From the NCBI RefSeq assembly GCF_003459245.1, contig NZ_QRVG01000006.1, positions 30,943 to 90,740 on the forward strand: 59,798 nt of DNA, written 5' to 3'. This DNA comes from Collinsella sp. AF23-2 (lineage in GTDB: Bacteria > Actinomycetota > Coriobacteriia > Coriobacteriales > Coriobacteriaceae). The notes beneath the pieces are model-generated. The model was not told the origin of the DNA. It made no database searches and saw only the letters and a list, made by a program, of their open reading frames with translations. Positions 43,832 to 52,097 of this stretch are shown here, piece after piece; position 1 is the stretch's first letter; every line of letters begins with the position of its first letter. Position numbers and translations under genes: made by a program.

Positions 43832-44858
43832 AACGGTTCTTACCTTCGGCGAGATCATGATGAGGCTCTCGCCCAAAGATCATCTGCGCATTGAGCAGGC
43901 GACCGAGTTTGATGTCCGCTACGGCGGCGCCGAAGCCAACACCGCGCTTTCCCTGGCCTACCAGGGTGACAAGGCAGCTTACGTCTCCGTTGTCCCGGCC
44001 AACCGTCTGGGCGAGTGCGCCCTGCGTTCGCTGAAGGTCTACGACGTCGATACCTCGCGCGTCGTGCGCCAGGGCGACCGTCTTGGCTCCTATGTGTTTG
44101 AGGTCGGCGCCTCGCAGCGCGGCAACGGCTGCGTCTACGACCGCAAGTACTCTGCCATCAACATGGCCAAGCGCGACGTCTTTGACTGGGATGAGATCCT
44201 CAAGGGTGTCGATGTCTTCTACTTCTCCGGCGTGACGCCCGCCGTCTCCGACGAGATGGCCGCCGCCTGCAAGGATGCCCTCACCGCCTGCCGCGCCAAA
44301 GGCATCGCCACCGTGTGCGACGTGAACTATCGCGGCAAGATGTGGTCGCCCGAGAAGTCGCAGGCCACCATGAAGGAACTCCTGCCGCTCGTTGACATCT
44401 GCATTGCCAACGACGAGGACGCTCCTGCCGGCCTCGGTATGACCTGCGTCTCCGGCTCCCTTGCCCACGGCATCGAGGAACGCGACACCTACGTCGAGAT
44501 GGCCCGTCAGATCTGCGCCGAGTACGGTTGCAAGAAGGTCGCCTCGGTCGTCCGCAACATCTCCTGCGTCGAGCGCTCCATTTGGATGGGCATGCTCTTT
44601 GACGCCGAGAGCGGCGAGCACTGGTTCTCCCCCGCTCACGACGTGCACGTGCTCGAGGGCGTTGCCGCCGGCGACGCTTTCAACGCCGGCCTCGTCCATG
44701 CCCTCATCAACGACTTTGACCCGCAAGACGCCGTCAACTACGCGATTGCGGCCTCGATCCTCAAGCTCACCATCAAGGGCGATTCCAACCTGGTGACCGC
44801 AGACGAGATCGCAGCCGTGGCATCCGCCGCCGACGGTGGCACCCGCGTCGCCCGTTAA
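43824..44858 (+). CDS. kdgK: 2-dehydro-3-deoxygluconokinase (PfkB family)
   Basis: The kinase phosphorylates KDG from uronate breakdown to KDPG. The 344-residue product has the PfkB/ribokinase pattern: an N-terminal GGAEANTALSLAYQG, the KDG-kinase-like RKYSAIN, and the C-terminal GVAAGDAFNAGL with the catalytic Asp. Start ATG 43824 follows AAGGAG at ten bases; the longer frame from 43737 would run through the leader hairpin. Codon use is strongly biased (GTC, AAG, CTC), suggesting high expression. kdgA follows, and a LacI repressor gene is divergent. Confidence 0.9.
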   Translation: MGKTVLTFGEIMMRLSPKDHLRIEQATEFDVRYGGAEANTALSLAYQGDKAAYVSVVPANRLGECALRSLKVYDVDTSRVVRQGDRLGSYVFEVGASQRGNGCVYDRKYSAINMAKRDVFDWDEILKGVDVFYFSGVTPAVSDEMAAACKDALTACRAKGIATVCDVNYRGKMWSPEKSQATMKELLPLVDICIANDEDAPAGLGMTCVSGSLAHGIEERDTYVEMARQICAEYGCKKVASVVRNISCVERSIWMGMLFDAESGEHWFSPAHDVHVLEGVAAGDAFNAGLVHALINDFDPQDAVNYAIAASILKLTIKGDSNLVTADEIAAVASAADGGTRVAR

Positions 44859-44991
44859 TTCGTTCCCCATTCCGCGGACTGCAGCTTTCCATACCCATAC
44901 CCCTGCAGCCCGCTCCCCGATTCCTCCGGCCAGGTAGAACCACTTAGTCCCATTCCGGTTTTGTCTGGCATTCCTTCACGACTGGCCTCGT

Positions 44992-45053
44992 AGCCGGTTC
45001 CGAAATTGCTTGTGACCCAAGCAGTGCCTCCGATAACCAATCCGGAACCGGCT
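44992..45053. repeat. 11-bp inverted repeat between kdgK and kdgA
   Basis: AGCCGGTTCCG (44992-45002) and CGGAACCGGCT (45043-45053) are exact complements, 40 bases apart. It could be a processing or stability structure that sets the kdgA to kdgK ratio. The rest of the 255-base gap shows nothing recognisable. Confidence 0.55.
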
Positions 45054-45113
45054 CATGGCCAATCTTCTTTGGCAATCACGCGCCCGTGCGCGCCTCACAT
45101 CGAAAGGAACACT

Positions 45114-45755
45114 ATGTTCGATCAGTTCTACACCACGCTTGAATCCCTGGGCATCGTGCCGGTCGTCGTGCTCGATAAGGTCGAGGACGCCGCACCGCTC
45201 GCCCACGCCCTTATGTCTGCCGGCATGAAGTCCGCCGAGGTCACCTTCCGCACCGCCTGCGCCGCCGAGTGCATCGCCGCCATGGCTGAGGCCGAGCCCG
45301 AGATGTGCGTCGGCGCCGGCACCGTCCTGACTGTCGAGCAGGTTGAGCAGGCCCGCGCCGCCGGTGCCAAGTTCATCGTCTCCCCGGGTTACAACGAGGA
45401 CGTCGTGAAGCACTGCATCGACATCGACTTGCCCGTCCTTCCCGGCACCGTGACCCCCTCCGAGGTTACCGCCGCCGAGAACCTGGGGCTCAAGGTCACC
45501 AAGTTCTTCCCCGCGGCTCAGTATGGTGGCCTGAACACCATCAAGGCCCTCGCCGCTCCGTTTGTCGGCCATCGCTTTATGCCCACCGGCGGCGTGAGCA
45601 CTGCCAACGTCGAGGAGTACCTGAGCTCCTCCGCCATCATCGCCTGCGGTGGCACCTGGATGGTCAAGCCCGCCCTGTTCGCCGATGGCGACTTCTCCAA
45701 GGTCGAGCAGATTGCCCGCGAGGCCATGGACGTCGTCAAGAAGGTCCGCGGCTAG
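45114..45755 (+). CDS. kdgA: KDPG/KHG aldolase
   Basis: The class I aldolase splits 2-keto-3-deoxy-6-phosphogluconate into pyruvate and glyceraldehyde-3-phosphate. The 213-residue product shows IVPVVVLDKVEDAAPLAHAL, the Glu in EVTFRT, GAGTVLTVEQV, and the Schiff-base Lys in KVTKFFPAA, then FMPTGGVS. Start ATG 45114 has AAAGGAA. Codon bias is as strong as in kdgK. It ends the KDG module and is followed by a strong terminator. Confidence 0.95.
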   Translation: MFDQFYTTLESLGIVPVVVLDKVEDAAPLAHALMSAGMKSAEVTFRTACAAECIAAMAEAEPEMCVGAGTVLTVEQVEQARAAGAKFIVSPGYNEDVVKHCIDIDLPVLPGTVTPSEVTAAENLGLKVTKFFPAAQYGGLNTIKALAAPFVGHRFMPTGGVSTANVEEYLSSSAIIACGGTWMVKPALFADGDFSKVEQIAREAMDVVKKVRG

Positions 45756-45772
45756 GTTTAGCTCTCTATCGT

Positions 45773-45810
45773 GAAAGGGGGCGTGCCCTAGACCTCGCCC
45801 CCTTTCTTTT
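45773..45810 (+). terminator. terminator of kdgA
   Basis: GAAAGGGGGCG and CGCCCCCTTTC form a perfect 11-bp stem followed by TTTT, 18 bases after the stop codon. Confidence 0.92.
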
Positions 45811-45974
45811 AAAGCGGCTCGGAAGCGCGCCGTTTCCGTCACGAACAAGAACCAAAACCGTCTTGTATGCTGATAGAACGTGACGGAAGCGACACGCGCC
45901 CGAGCCGCTTTGCCTACTCGGCTGGCAGTCGCGCCCAGCTGAGCCACTTCGACAAAAGCCGAGCCACCAAAACA

Positions 45975-46039
45975 GCTGCGGCGCCGTCTGGAGGAATGGA
46001 CCCTTGCTTCCGGTTTTTTCCTCCAAGCGGCGCCGCAGC
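45975..46039. repeat. large hairpin between kdgA and the GntR gene
   Basis: GCTGCGGCGCC (45975-45985) pairs with GGCGCCGCAGC (46029-46039), and an inner stem TGGAGGAA/TTCCTCCA extends it. It sits between convergent genes; CTTTTCATG follows on the plus strand, so it may be a second terminator. Confidence 0.6.
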
Positions 46040-46148
46040 CTTTTCATGCCCCGATTGCACCCCCGCACTTGCGGTGAAACACGGACTGCTTACGCCGCCA
46101 AAGCCGCAAAACAGCCCCTATTTAACCGCAACTAATGTAGGGAACGAG

Positions 46149-46841
46149 TTAGATGGCCGAGTCTTTAGGCAGCTCAAAATAGTCGGGATGCAAGGCGATA
46201 ACCGGTCCCTGTTCCTCGGGCATCAGATGCAGGTGTGTCTCTGCCAGATAGCTCGCCGTGTCGGTATCGCCCCTCTTAATGGACTCGAGAATCCGGCGAT
46301 GCTGACGACGAATCGGCTCCCAATCCATATCCTGCGACACCATACGCAACCAGTTGTACCGCTCAAAATGCGTATTGACGCTCTTCATCCAATCCCACAA
46401 CATGTGGCGGCCGGCAATCTCAAAGCACGTCTCGTGGAATAGGTTGTCCAGATCGAAAAAGCGACGCGTTTCGCTATGGTCGAGCGACTCGGACTCGGCA
46501 AGAATCTGCTCGAGCCGATGTTTTTGCTCAGGCGTGGCGGCAGAGCAACATTTAATGAGTACGCTTCTCTCGAGTTTCTCACGCAAGAAACAGGCGTTCT
46601 CGGCGCGCTCCATGCTGATTTTTGAGACATAGGTGCCGCTTTTGGGACGCGTTTCCACTAGCTCCTGCTCACGCAGGCGCACAAAGGACTCGCGAATGGG
46701 CGTGCGCCCGATTCCCGCCTCCTTTTCCAGACCAATCGCCGAAAGGCGCGTGCCGGGCCTGAGCTCGGCATAGATGATCTTAGAGCGCAGTGCGTTGTAT
46801 GCCTGATCTTGCAGGCTCTGATAATGCTGGTGCTGTTCCAT
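46149..46841 (-). CDS. GntR-family regulator with FCD domain
   Basis: The 230-residue product has the GntR helix-turn-helix (DQAYNALRSKIIYAELRPGTRLSAIGLEKEAGIGRTPIRESFVRL) and an all-helical FCD effector domain with the metal-type residues in DLDNLFHETCFEIAG and RRQHRRILESI. FCD regulators often respond to uronates or organic acids. Being convergent with the KDG genes, it could share that role, but no operator was traced. Start ATG 46841 follows GAGGG; the longer frame to 46883 is not supported. Confidence 0.87.
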   Translation of the reverse strand: MEQHQHYQSLQDQAYNALRSKIIYAELRPGTRLSAIGLEKEAGIGRTPIRESFVRLREQELVETRPKSGTYVSKISMERAENACFLREKLERSVLIKCCSAATPEQKHRLEQILAESESLDHSETRRFFDLDNLFHETCFEIAGRHMLWDWMKSVNTHFERYNWLRMVSQDMDWEPIRRQHRRILESIKRGDTDTASYLAETHLHLMPEEQGPVIALHPDYFELPKDSAI

Positions 46842-46976
46842 AAAGCCCTCGGATGAAGCCCACGGTTTGTCGAATATCACCACGTAATACTATCGCATCG
46901 ACACGCCCCAGCTCCCAATCAGTCTTTTTGGGACGGGGCTCTTTTAGCTACCCTGGCCCGCAGATCGGCCCCCCTT

Positions 46977-47136
46977 GCCACAAAAGTGGCCCATCTACTA
47001 CGTTAACACGGATAGCCTCGGCCATACCGAAAACCGTGAAAACAAAACCGCAGGTAGATAGCTTGTCGATTTTCGAAAAAACCGACTATGGTTGACCCCT
47101 GCGGCTTAAACGTAGTAGATAGGCCCTTTTCGTGGC
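46977..47136. repeat. 160-bp foldback element
   Basis: Arms GCCACAAAAGTGGCCC + ATCTACTACGTT and their inverted counterpart (about 47107-47136) enclose a GC-poorer centre with AAAACCGCAGG, the same core seen in the foldback at 10087. It carries no gene. Confidence 0.75.
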
Positions 47137-47328
47137 GCAGCACTACTGCACCCCAAATTGGCACCCCGAGCCTGTTATAAGTTGCTGTGAAATACGGACG
47201 GTTGATAATCAAGGGTTGAAAATCAAGGCGCGCTATACGGCTTGCTATATCTCACTATACTTTGCTGTACGTCGCTGTACTTTGCTTTAACTTGACAATA
47301 ATCGGCCCGTTACCATCCGGGATATAAC
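47137..47328. other. gene-free stretch with half repeat and 10-bp iterons
   Basis: It holds a lone arm GTTGCTGTGAAATACGGAC (47181-47199) related to the foldback at 51365. It also has three head-to-tail 10-bp units (TACTTTGCTG, TACGTCGCTG, TACTTTGCTT) at 47258-47287. No open frame or RNA was recognised. Confidence 0.5.
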
Positions 47329-47358
47329 GGACCCCAAGCCAACGCTGGCTTGGGGCCC
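47329..47358. terminator. hairpin downstream of the AlbA-type gene
   Basis: GGACCCCAAGCCA pairs with TGGCTTGGGGCCC (one mismatch) around a four-base loop. It is 25 bases after the AlbA-type stop but lacks a T-run. Confidence 0.6.
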
Positions 47359-47382
47359 GTCTTGTACCATGGCTCTTTTGGA

Positions 47383-48636
47383 CTATGAGCGCTCGTATTT
47401 CGTGGCCCGCCCGGTTCCCTGCCTTACGATTGCATTCCGTTCAAGCAGAGATTCGAGTGCCGCCAACGTCCGCATGCGGCTCAGCCCCGTCTGTTTTTCA
47501 ATCTCGCTTCGCGACATAATTCGCCCGCCCGACAAGGCCTTGAGAACCTGGACCTCTTCCTCGGACCCTTCAAAGGCATCGGTAACGGGCAATGTGACGG
47601 CCACCATGCCGCCGCGAACATCAAAAATTGGTTGATTGATCGAATCGCGATAGGCACGTCTAATGCGCGCGATTCCCGTACCAAATTTCTCGATGTAATC
47701 CAGCTTTAAGAAGGCCTCTGCAACGATGGGGTTTCTGAGCACGGATATCTGCCCATACAGGTATTGTTCCGTCGTCAACCCGGCGGGCAGCGATCCAGGG
47801 GAGGTCACAACGACACGATCATCGTACAGGGCAATTTGAACGTTCGCTCGAACGTCCCACGTCCGATGCACCAAAGCGTTTGCAACAGCTTCGCGGAATG
47901 CCTCAAGAGGAATTCGATCGGTTTGGACGCGCTCCATCCCTTCGATACGCTCATAACGGTAGTAGCGTGCAAACATAGCCACCGCCCTGTCCGCCTGCTC
48001 AATTGCGGATACATTTGTCGCCGCCTCGCGATCCAAGATCACATCCTCGGTATCGCCAAAACGGACGCAGTCGATGCCTGGAAAATCATTCTTATCCGCT
48101 AAAATCGCCGCGGCATTGGTATAGCCATCCTTGCCGAGCAAGCGGAGCGTACGCATGATATCCGGCGTTAGCTCGGAAATGCCGAGGTGTTCAACACACT
48201 TATGCTCGAGCGTATGAAAGCCCAAGTCCTGGCGAGCCGACGTGAGCGCGTCGAACGTCACGTTGCTGCCTTCGAGCGTCAGCCTGCCATACTCAAACCG
48301 GTCGACCTCCACCGTTGCCGAATCGTTTCGTCTGTAGGCCTTTCCCTTGCTTCGATAGGGTTTGTCCCGTCCCTCATAAACCGTAAGGATTACGGTCCCG
48401 TGTTTCTCATCGGACTCGAGCGTGTAACGGGGAGCGGGATCCAAGCTGTCATTAATCATGTTCTCAATGCGGAGACACTCTGCGACCGGATCTGCAAGGC
48501 CGACAGCCACGCCCTCGTCATCAACGCCAAACTCAATCTTGCCCGTCCCGTAGTTTGCATAGGCGCTCACCGTTTTAAGAAACGTCGGCGTAACGCTTTC
48601 CTTGTATTCGACTGTAGGGCTCTCTCTAACAACCAT
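47383..48636 (-). CDS. AlbA_2/Schlafen-type putative regulator
   Basis: The 417-residue product starts with the AlbA_2 (Schlafen-like) domain: ESPTVEYKESVTPTFLKTVSAYANYGTGKIEFGVDDEG. A GHKL-type segment of the kind annotated HATPase_c_4 follows (IPLEAFREAVANALVHRTWD and IEKFGTGIARI), then a C-terminal winged helix (LSGGRIMSRSEIEKQTGLSRMRTLAALESLLERNAI). Such proteins are usually called putative transcriptional regulators or ATP-dependent helicases, with no proven function here. Repeated palindromes directly upstream suggest it represses itself. Start ATG 48636 follows GAGGGGG. Confidence 0.8.
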   Translation of the reverse strand: MVVRESPTVEYKESVTPTFLKTVSAYANYGTGKIEFGVDDEGVAVGLADPVAECLRIENMINDSLDPAPRYTLESDEKHGTVILTVYEGRDKPYRSKGKAYRRNDSATVEVDRFEYGRLTLEGSNVTFDALTSARQDLGFHTLEHKCVEHLGISELTPDIMRTLRLLGKDGYTNAAAILADKNDFPGIDCVRFGDTEDVILDREAATNVSAIEQADRAVAMFARYYRYERIEGMERVQTDRIPLEAFREAVANALVHRTWDVRANVQIALYDDRVVVTSPGSLPAGLTTEQYLYGQISVLRNPIVAEAFLKLDYIEKFGTGIARIRRAYRDSINQPIFDVRGGMVAVTLPVTDAFEGSEEEVQVLKALSGGRIMSRSEIEKQTGLSRMRTLAALESLLERNAIVRQGTGRATKYERS

Positions 48637-48672
48637 ATGCACAACCCCCTCGTTTCGTACCATTCATAACCG

Positions 48673-48807
48673 TATTATAAGACGAAAACCGTTTGCGTAC
48701 TGATTTATATAAGACGCAAACTGTTTTCGTCTTGATTTGCGTACGGAATTAAGACGCATAATTTCGCTTTCGTATGGCTCAATACCGGACGCAGACTGTT
48801 TTCGTCT
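48673..48807 (-). promoter_or_regulatory. promoter with three palindromic operators before the AlbA-type gene
   Basis: On the minus strand a -10 box TATAAT lies at 48678-48673. Palindromes of the form AGACGnAAACnGTTTnCGTCT occur at 48680-48699, 48712-48732 and 48788-48807, with a degenerate fourth at about 48752. The first overlaps the promoter spacer. Confidence 0.7.
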
Positions 48808-48832
48808 GTCAATACGTCTGAAATCCAAACGA

Positions 48833-48868
48833 AAAGAGCCCCGAGCTCGTATGAACTCGGGGCTCTTT
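48833..48868. terminator. terminator hairpin upstream of the operators
   Basis: A perfect 13-bp stem (AAAGAGCCCCGAG with CTCGGGGCTCTTT) runs into TTTTCGTTT on the minus strand. It would stop transcripts from the oxidoreductase side from entering the AlbA promoter. Confidence 0.8.
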
Positions 48869-48885
48869 GTGCCGCACATCTATGA

Positions 48886-49165
48886 GAGGAAAAATTCGAT
48901 GCGTACGGGCGCTACCCCATGAAGCCGCCCTGGGATGGCGGCAACCTCGCCGTTACCCGTCTGATGGGTGTGCTCAAGGCATCCGTTCCCCTCTTTATCG
49001 ACGTAACGGGCAAAAAAGTTCGTCGAGGAGACCATCCGCACGCACCACGGTGTGGCCGACGCCATTGAGACGCGCAACCCCACCGCCGCTCACGATGCGA
49101 TGTATCTGCACCTGGTCTACAACCGCAATATGATTGCGGAAGGCACACAAACAAAAGGCATTTAA
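48886..49165 (+). pseudogene. GntR/FCD regulator remnant with frameshift
   Basis: The 3' part reads KFVEETIRTHHGVADAIETR then NPTAAHDAMYLHLVYNR up to TAA 49163-49165. This is the C-terminus of an FCD domain with the conserved His. The preceding frame (NLAVTRLMGVLKASVPLFID) matches the same fold but is one base out of register, and an A6 run at 49012-49017 is the likely site of the extra base. The DNA-binding half is missing. A separate open frame at 48867-49133 on this strand is a shadow. Confidence 0.65.
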
Positions 49166-49184
49166 GGCTCGACAATAATCTTTC

Positions 49185-49225
49185 TTTGATAAAACGCAGG
49201 CAGCGAGCGCTTGCGTTTTATCAAA
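49185..49225. repeat. 14-bp perfect hairpin
   Basis: TTTGATAAAACGCA (49185-49198) and TGCGTTTTATCAAA (49212-49225) are exact complements with a 13-base GC-rich loop, just after the pseudogene. It may be a terminator of either side. Confidence 0.6.
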
Positions 49226-49232
49226 TGGTGCA

Positions 49233-49285
49233 ATGGGGTCAGGTTTACATGCATCAACTTAGCGCAAAGTAACCTGGCCCCCATG
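49233..49285. repeat. imperfect palindrome downstream of the oxidoreductase
   Basis: ATGGGGTCAGGTT and AACCTGGCCCCCAT pair with small bulges around a 25-base loop, 14 bases after the oxidoreductase stop codon. Confidence 0.5.
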
Positions 49286-49299
49286 CGCCAAGGGGTTGA

Positions 49300-51249
49300 C
49301 TAGAGTTCGCAGGCGATCTTGTAGCCATCGCCGATAGCGTCGCGGATGTTGCCGCACTTCTGGGCATCGCCCAGCACGTGGGTGACAACGCCGGCAGCGG
49401 CAAGGTCATCGGCCAGCTTGGTGTTGGGACGGTAACCCATGGCAAGCACCAGCGTATCGGCGTCGGCGATGGTATGGACTTCGCCGTCCTTTTCGTAACT
49501 GATGGTGTCCTCGGTAATCTCGGTCACCTTGGCCTCGGTCAGCACGTGAACGCCCTTGGAAAGCATACGCGTGATGAGCACCGCGCGACCGGCACCGCCC
49601 TCGTTGGCGGCAAGCGTCTTGGTCATCTCGATGACGGTGACATCGCGGTTGGCCGGCGACAGGTCGTTGACCAGCGGGGCCAGGTAGTCGGCCGTCTCGC
49701 AACCGACGGTTCCGCCGCCGACGATGACAATCTTCTTGCCCGGGAAAGCCTTGCCGCCCAGCAGGTCATCGGCCGTCATAACTTGCTTAAAGCCCTGCAT
49801 AAAGGCTGGAGCAATGGGCTCGGCGCCATAAGCCAGGACAACCTCGTAGCCCGCGTAGTCGCGCTGAATGTCCTCGGCCGAAAGCTCGGTACCAAAGACG
49901 CACGCGACGCCGGCCTCGGCCAGGCGACGATACTGATACTTGATCACGCGGGTGAGCTCCTGCTTTGCCGGCGGAACGGCCGCGATGCGCATCTCGCCGC
50001 CCGGCTCGTTCTGCTTATCCACGAGCACCACGTTGTGGCCGCGCTTGGCGGCAATATAGGCCGCCTCCATGCCCGCGGGACCGGCACCCACAACGAGCAC
50101 GTTCTTGGCCTCGGCGGCAGGCTCGTAACCGGCCTCGTCGCGCTCCACGTCCGGGTTGACGGTGCAGGAGATGCGCTTGCCAAACATGATGCCGTTCAGG
50201 CAGCGCAGGCAACCGATGCAGGGGCGGATGTCGTCGGCGTTGCCGGCAGCGGCCTTGTTGCAGAACTCGGCATCGCACAGATTGGCACGGCCCATCATGC
50301 AGATGTCGGCAGCGCCGTCCTCGATCAGCTCCTCGGCGATCCAGGCCTCGTTGATGCGGCCGACGGTGGCGACGGGAATGTTGACGTGCTTCTTAATCTC
50401 GCGCGAGCAGGCGGCGTGCGAGGCCTGCTGGGTGCCGGCGGCGGGAATCGCAGAGCCACGCTTGATAGTGGTGCCGCCCGACACGTGAATCATGTCGACG
50501 CCGGCCTTCTCCAGGCGACGCGAGACGTAGATCATGTCGTTGAGGGTCAGGCCGCCATCGGTGTACTCATCGCCCGAGATGCGGACGTCGATGATAAAGT
50601 CCTTGCCGCAGCGCTCGCGAATCTCGGCGATGACCTCGAGCAGGAAGCGCATGCGGGCGTCGAGTGAGCCGCCGTACTCGTCGGTGCGCTTGTTGTAGAG
50701 CGGAGTCAAAAAGCCGCCGAGCATACCGTGGGCGTGCGCCGCATGAACCTCGACGCCATCGACGCCGGCCTTCTGCATACGCACGGCAGCGTCGCCAAAC
50801 TGATGCGTGAGCTCGTGGATCTCATCTACCGTAATGGGGCGCGGCGCCTCGCGAGCATAGGACGGGCCCACAAAGGACGGAGCGATCAGGCGCGGGGTGC
50901 CCGGAATGTTAAAGGCCATGTAGGCGGGGTGGAAGAGCTGCGGCATGATCTTGCAGCCGTACTCGTGGACGGCGGCGGCGAGCTTTTCCCAGCCAGGGAT
51001 AAACGTGTCGTCGTAGCAGCACATGTCACCCGGCAGATAGGTATAGGTAGGCTCGACCGTCACGACCTCGGTGATGATCAGACCCACGCCGCCCTTGGCA
51101 CGGGCGCGGTAATGGTCGACCAAATCGTCGGTCACATAGCCGTGATCGGCCAGGTTGGTAGACACCGGCGGCATAAAGACGCGGTTCTTGACCTCGGTCG
51201 TACCGACCTTGATCGGGCTAAAGAGCATCGGGTAGGCGGAGGACTCCAT
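49300..51249 (-). CDS. OYE-type NADH:flavin oxidoreductase with FeS cluster
   Basis: The 649-residue product has the 2,4-dienoyl-CoA reductase/trimethylamine-dehydrogenase layout. An FMN-binding TIM barrel (1-340, VEVHAAHAHGMLGGFLTP) is followed by a 4Fe-4S motif CIGCLRCLNG with a further Cys in RISCTVNP. FAD- and NAD-binding domains complete it (VLVVGAGPAGMEAAYIAAKRG; IVIVGGGTVGCETADYL). Gut relatives reduce enoates, bile-acid intermediates or other conjugated substrates; this one cannot be assigned. AAAGGAA precedes ATG 51249. No operon partner is present. Confidence 0.9.
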   Translation of the reverse strand: MESSAYPMLFSPIKVGTTEVKNRVFMPPVSTNLADHGYVTDDLVDHYRARAKGGVGLIITEVVTVEPTYTYLPGDMCCYDDTFIPGWEKLAAAVHEYGCKIMPQLFHPAYMAFNIPGTPRLIAPSFVGPSYAREAPRPITVDEIHELTHQFGDAAVRMQKAGVDGVEVHAAHAHGMLGGFLTPLYNKRTDEYGGSLDARMRFLLEVIAEIRERCGKDFIIDVRISGDEYTDGGLTLNDMIYVSRRLEKAGVDMIHVSGGTTIKRGSAIPAAGTQQASHAACSREIKKHVNIPVATVGRINEAWIAEELIEDGAADICMMGRANLCDAEFCNKAAAGNADDIRPCIGCLRCLNGIMFGKRISCTVNPDVERDEAGYEPAAEAKNVLVVGAGPAGMEAAYIAAKRGHNVVLVDKQNEPGGEMRIAAVPPAKQELTRVIKYQYRRLAEAGVACVFGTELSAEDIQRDYAGYEVVLAYGAEPIAPAFMQGFKQVMTADDLLGGKAFPGKKIVIVGGGTVGCETADYLAPLVNDLSPANRDVTVIEMTKTLAANEGGAGRAVLITRMLSKGVHVLTEAKVTEITEDTISYEKDGEVHTIADADTLVLAMGYRPNTKLADDLAAAGVVTHVLGDAQKCGNIRDAIGDGYKIACEL

Positions 51250-51364
51250 ACAGGGTTCCTTTCATTTGAGCCGCTCGGCGGCAGTTGCTAACGTACCTAT
51301 CGTATCAGCAACCGCGCTGTACCCGACCGTACACGCTCCCCCGGCTTTTACTCAACCCACAAAA

Positions 51365-51431
51365 AGTTGCGGTGGAATACGGAGTAGATAAGGCCTTTGA
51401 CAGCCAAAACGGTCCGTATTTCACCGCAACT
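51365..51431. repeat. 67-bp hairpin repeat upstream of kdpC end
   Basis: AGTTGCGGTGGAATACGGA (51365-51383) pairs with 51413-51431 with one mismatch and a 29-base loop. Single related arms occur at 47181 and near 46117. It lies between the kdp operon end and the oxidoreductase start. Confidence 0.75.
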
Positions 51432-51494
51432 GATGGGCGGGGTGGAATTGAGGGCTCAGATAGTCAGTCATGCCCTCATCCGCCACTCCCTCAC

Positions 51495-52085
51495 CTACAG
51501 CGCGCCGTCCAGCATAAGGTTCACCTTGAGCACGTTGACCGTGGGCTCGCCGAACACGCCGAGGAAACGGCCCTTGGTGCACTGGGCGATGATGTCGCGC
51601 ACCTCGCCTTCGCTCTTGCCCGTGGCCTTCGCCAGGCGCGGTACCTGGTACTCGGCGGCATCGGGGGAGATCTCGGGGTCGAGCCCTGAGCCAGAACACG
51701 TCACCAGGTCGACGGGCACGGCATCCATGCCGGCGTCGGGGTTGGAGGCGCGAATCTTCTCGACGCGCGCGTCCACAAGCTGCCGGTACTCCTCACTCGC
51801 CGGGGACAGGTTGGACGGGGCACCATACGCCACGAGCTCGCCGTCTTCGCCTTCGACAATTGACACGTTCTGGATGCGGCCCCACATGTGGTCCTCGTCC
51901 TCGAAGTTCTGGCCGATGAGCTCGGAGCCCACAACCTTGCCGTCGACCGTAATGAGCGAACCGTTCGCCTGATACGGGAACGCAACCTGGGCGATGCCGG
52001 TCACGACGAGCGTATAGCCCAGGCCGCAGACAACGGTAAACAGCGCGAACACGCCAAGTGCGCGCGATGCAACACCTTTGAACAT
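51495..52085 (-). CDS. kdpC: potassium-transporting ATPase subunit C
   Basis: KdpC is the single-pass subunit of the high-affinity K+ pump. The 196-residue product has one N-terminal membrane helix (ALGVFALFTVVCGLGYTLVVTGIAQ) and an extracytoplasmic part. That part carries GSELIGQNF, PSNLSPASEEY, PVDLVTCSGSGLDPEISPDAAEYQVPRLA and the final VNVLKVNLMLD, as in the family. I start at ATG 52085 with GGAGG; the in-frame GTG at 52097 would bury that site. It is the last gene of kdpFABC. Confidence 0.96.
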   Translation of the reverse strand: MFKGVASRALGVFALFTVVCGLGYTLVVTGIAQVAFPYQANGSLITVDGKVVGSELIGQNFEDEDHMWGRIQNVSIVEGEDGELVAYGAPSNLSPASEEYRQLVDARVEKIRASNPDAGMDAVPVDLVTCSGSGLDPEISPDAAEYQVPRLAKATGKSEGEVRDIIAQCTKGRFLGVFGEPTVNVLKVNLMLDGAL

Positions 52086-52097
52086 ACAAACCTCCAC

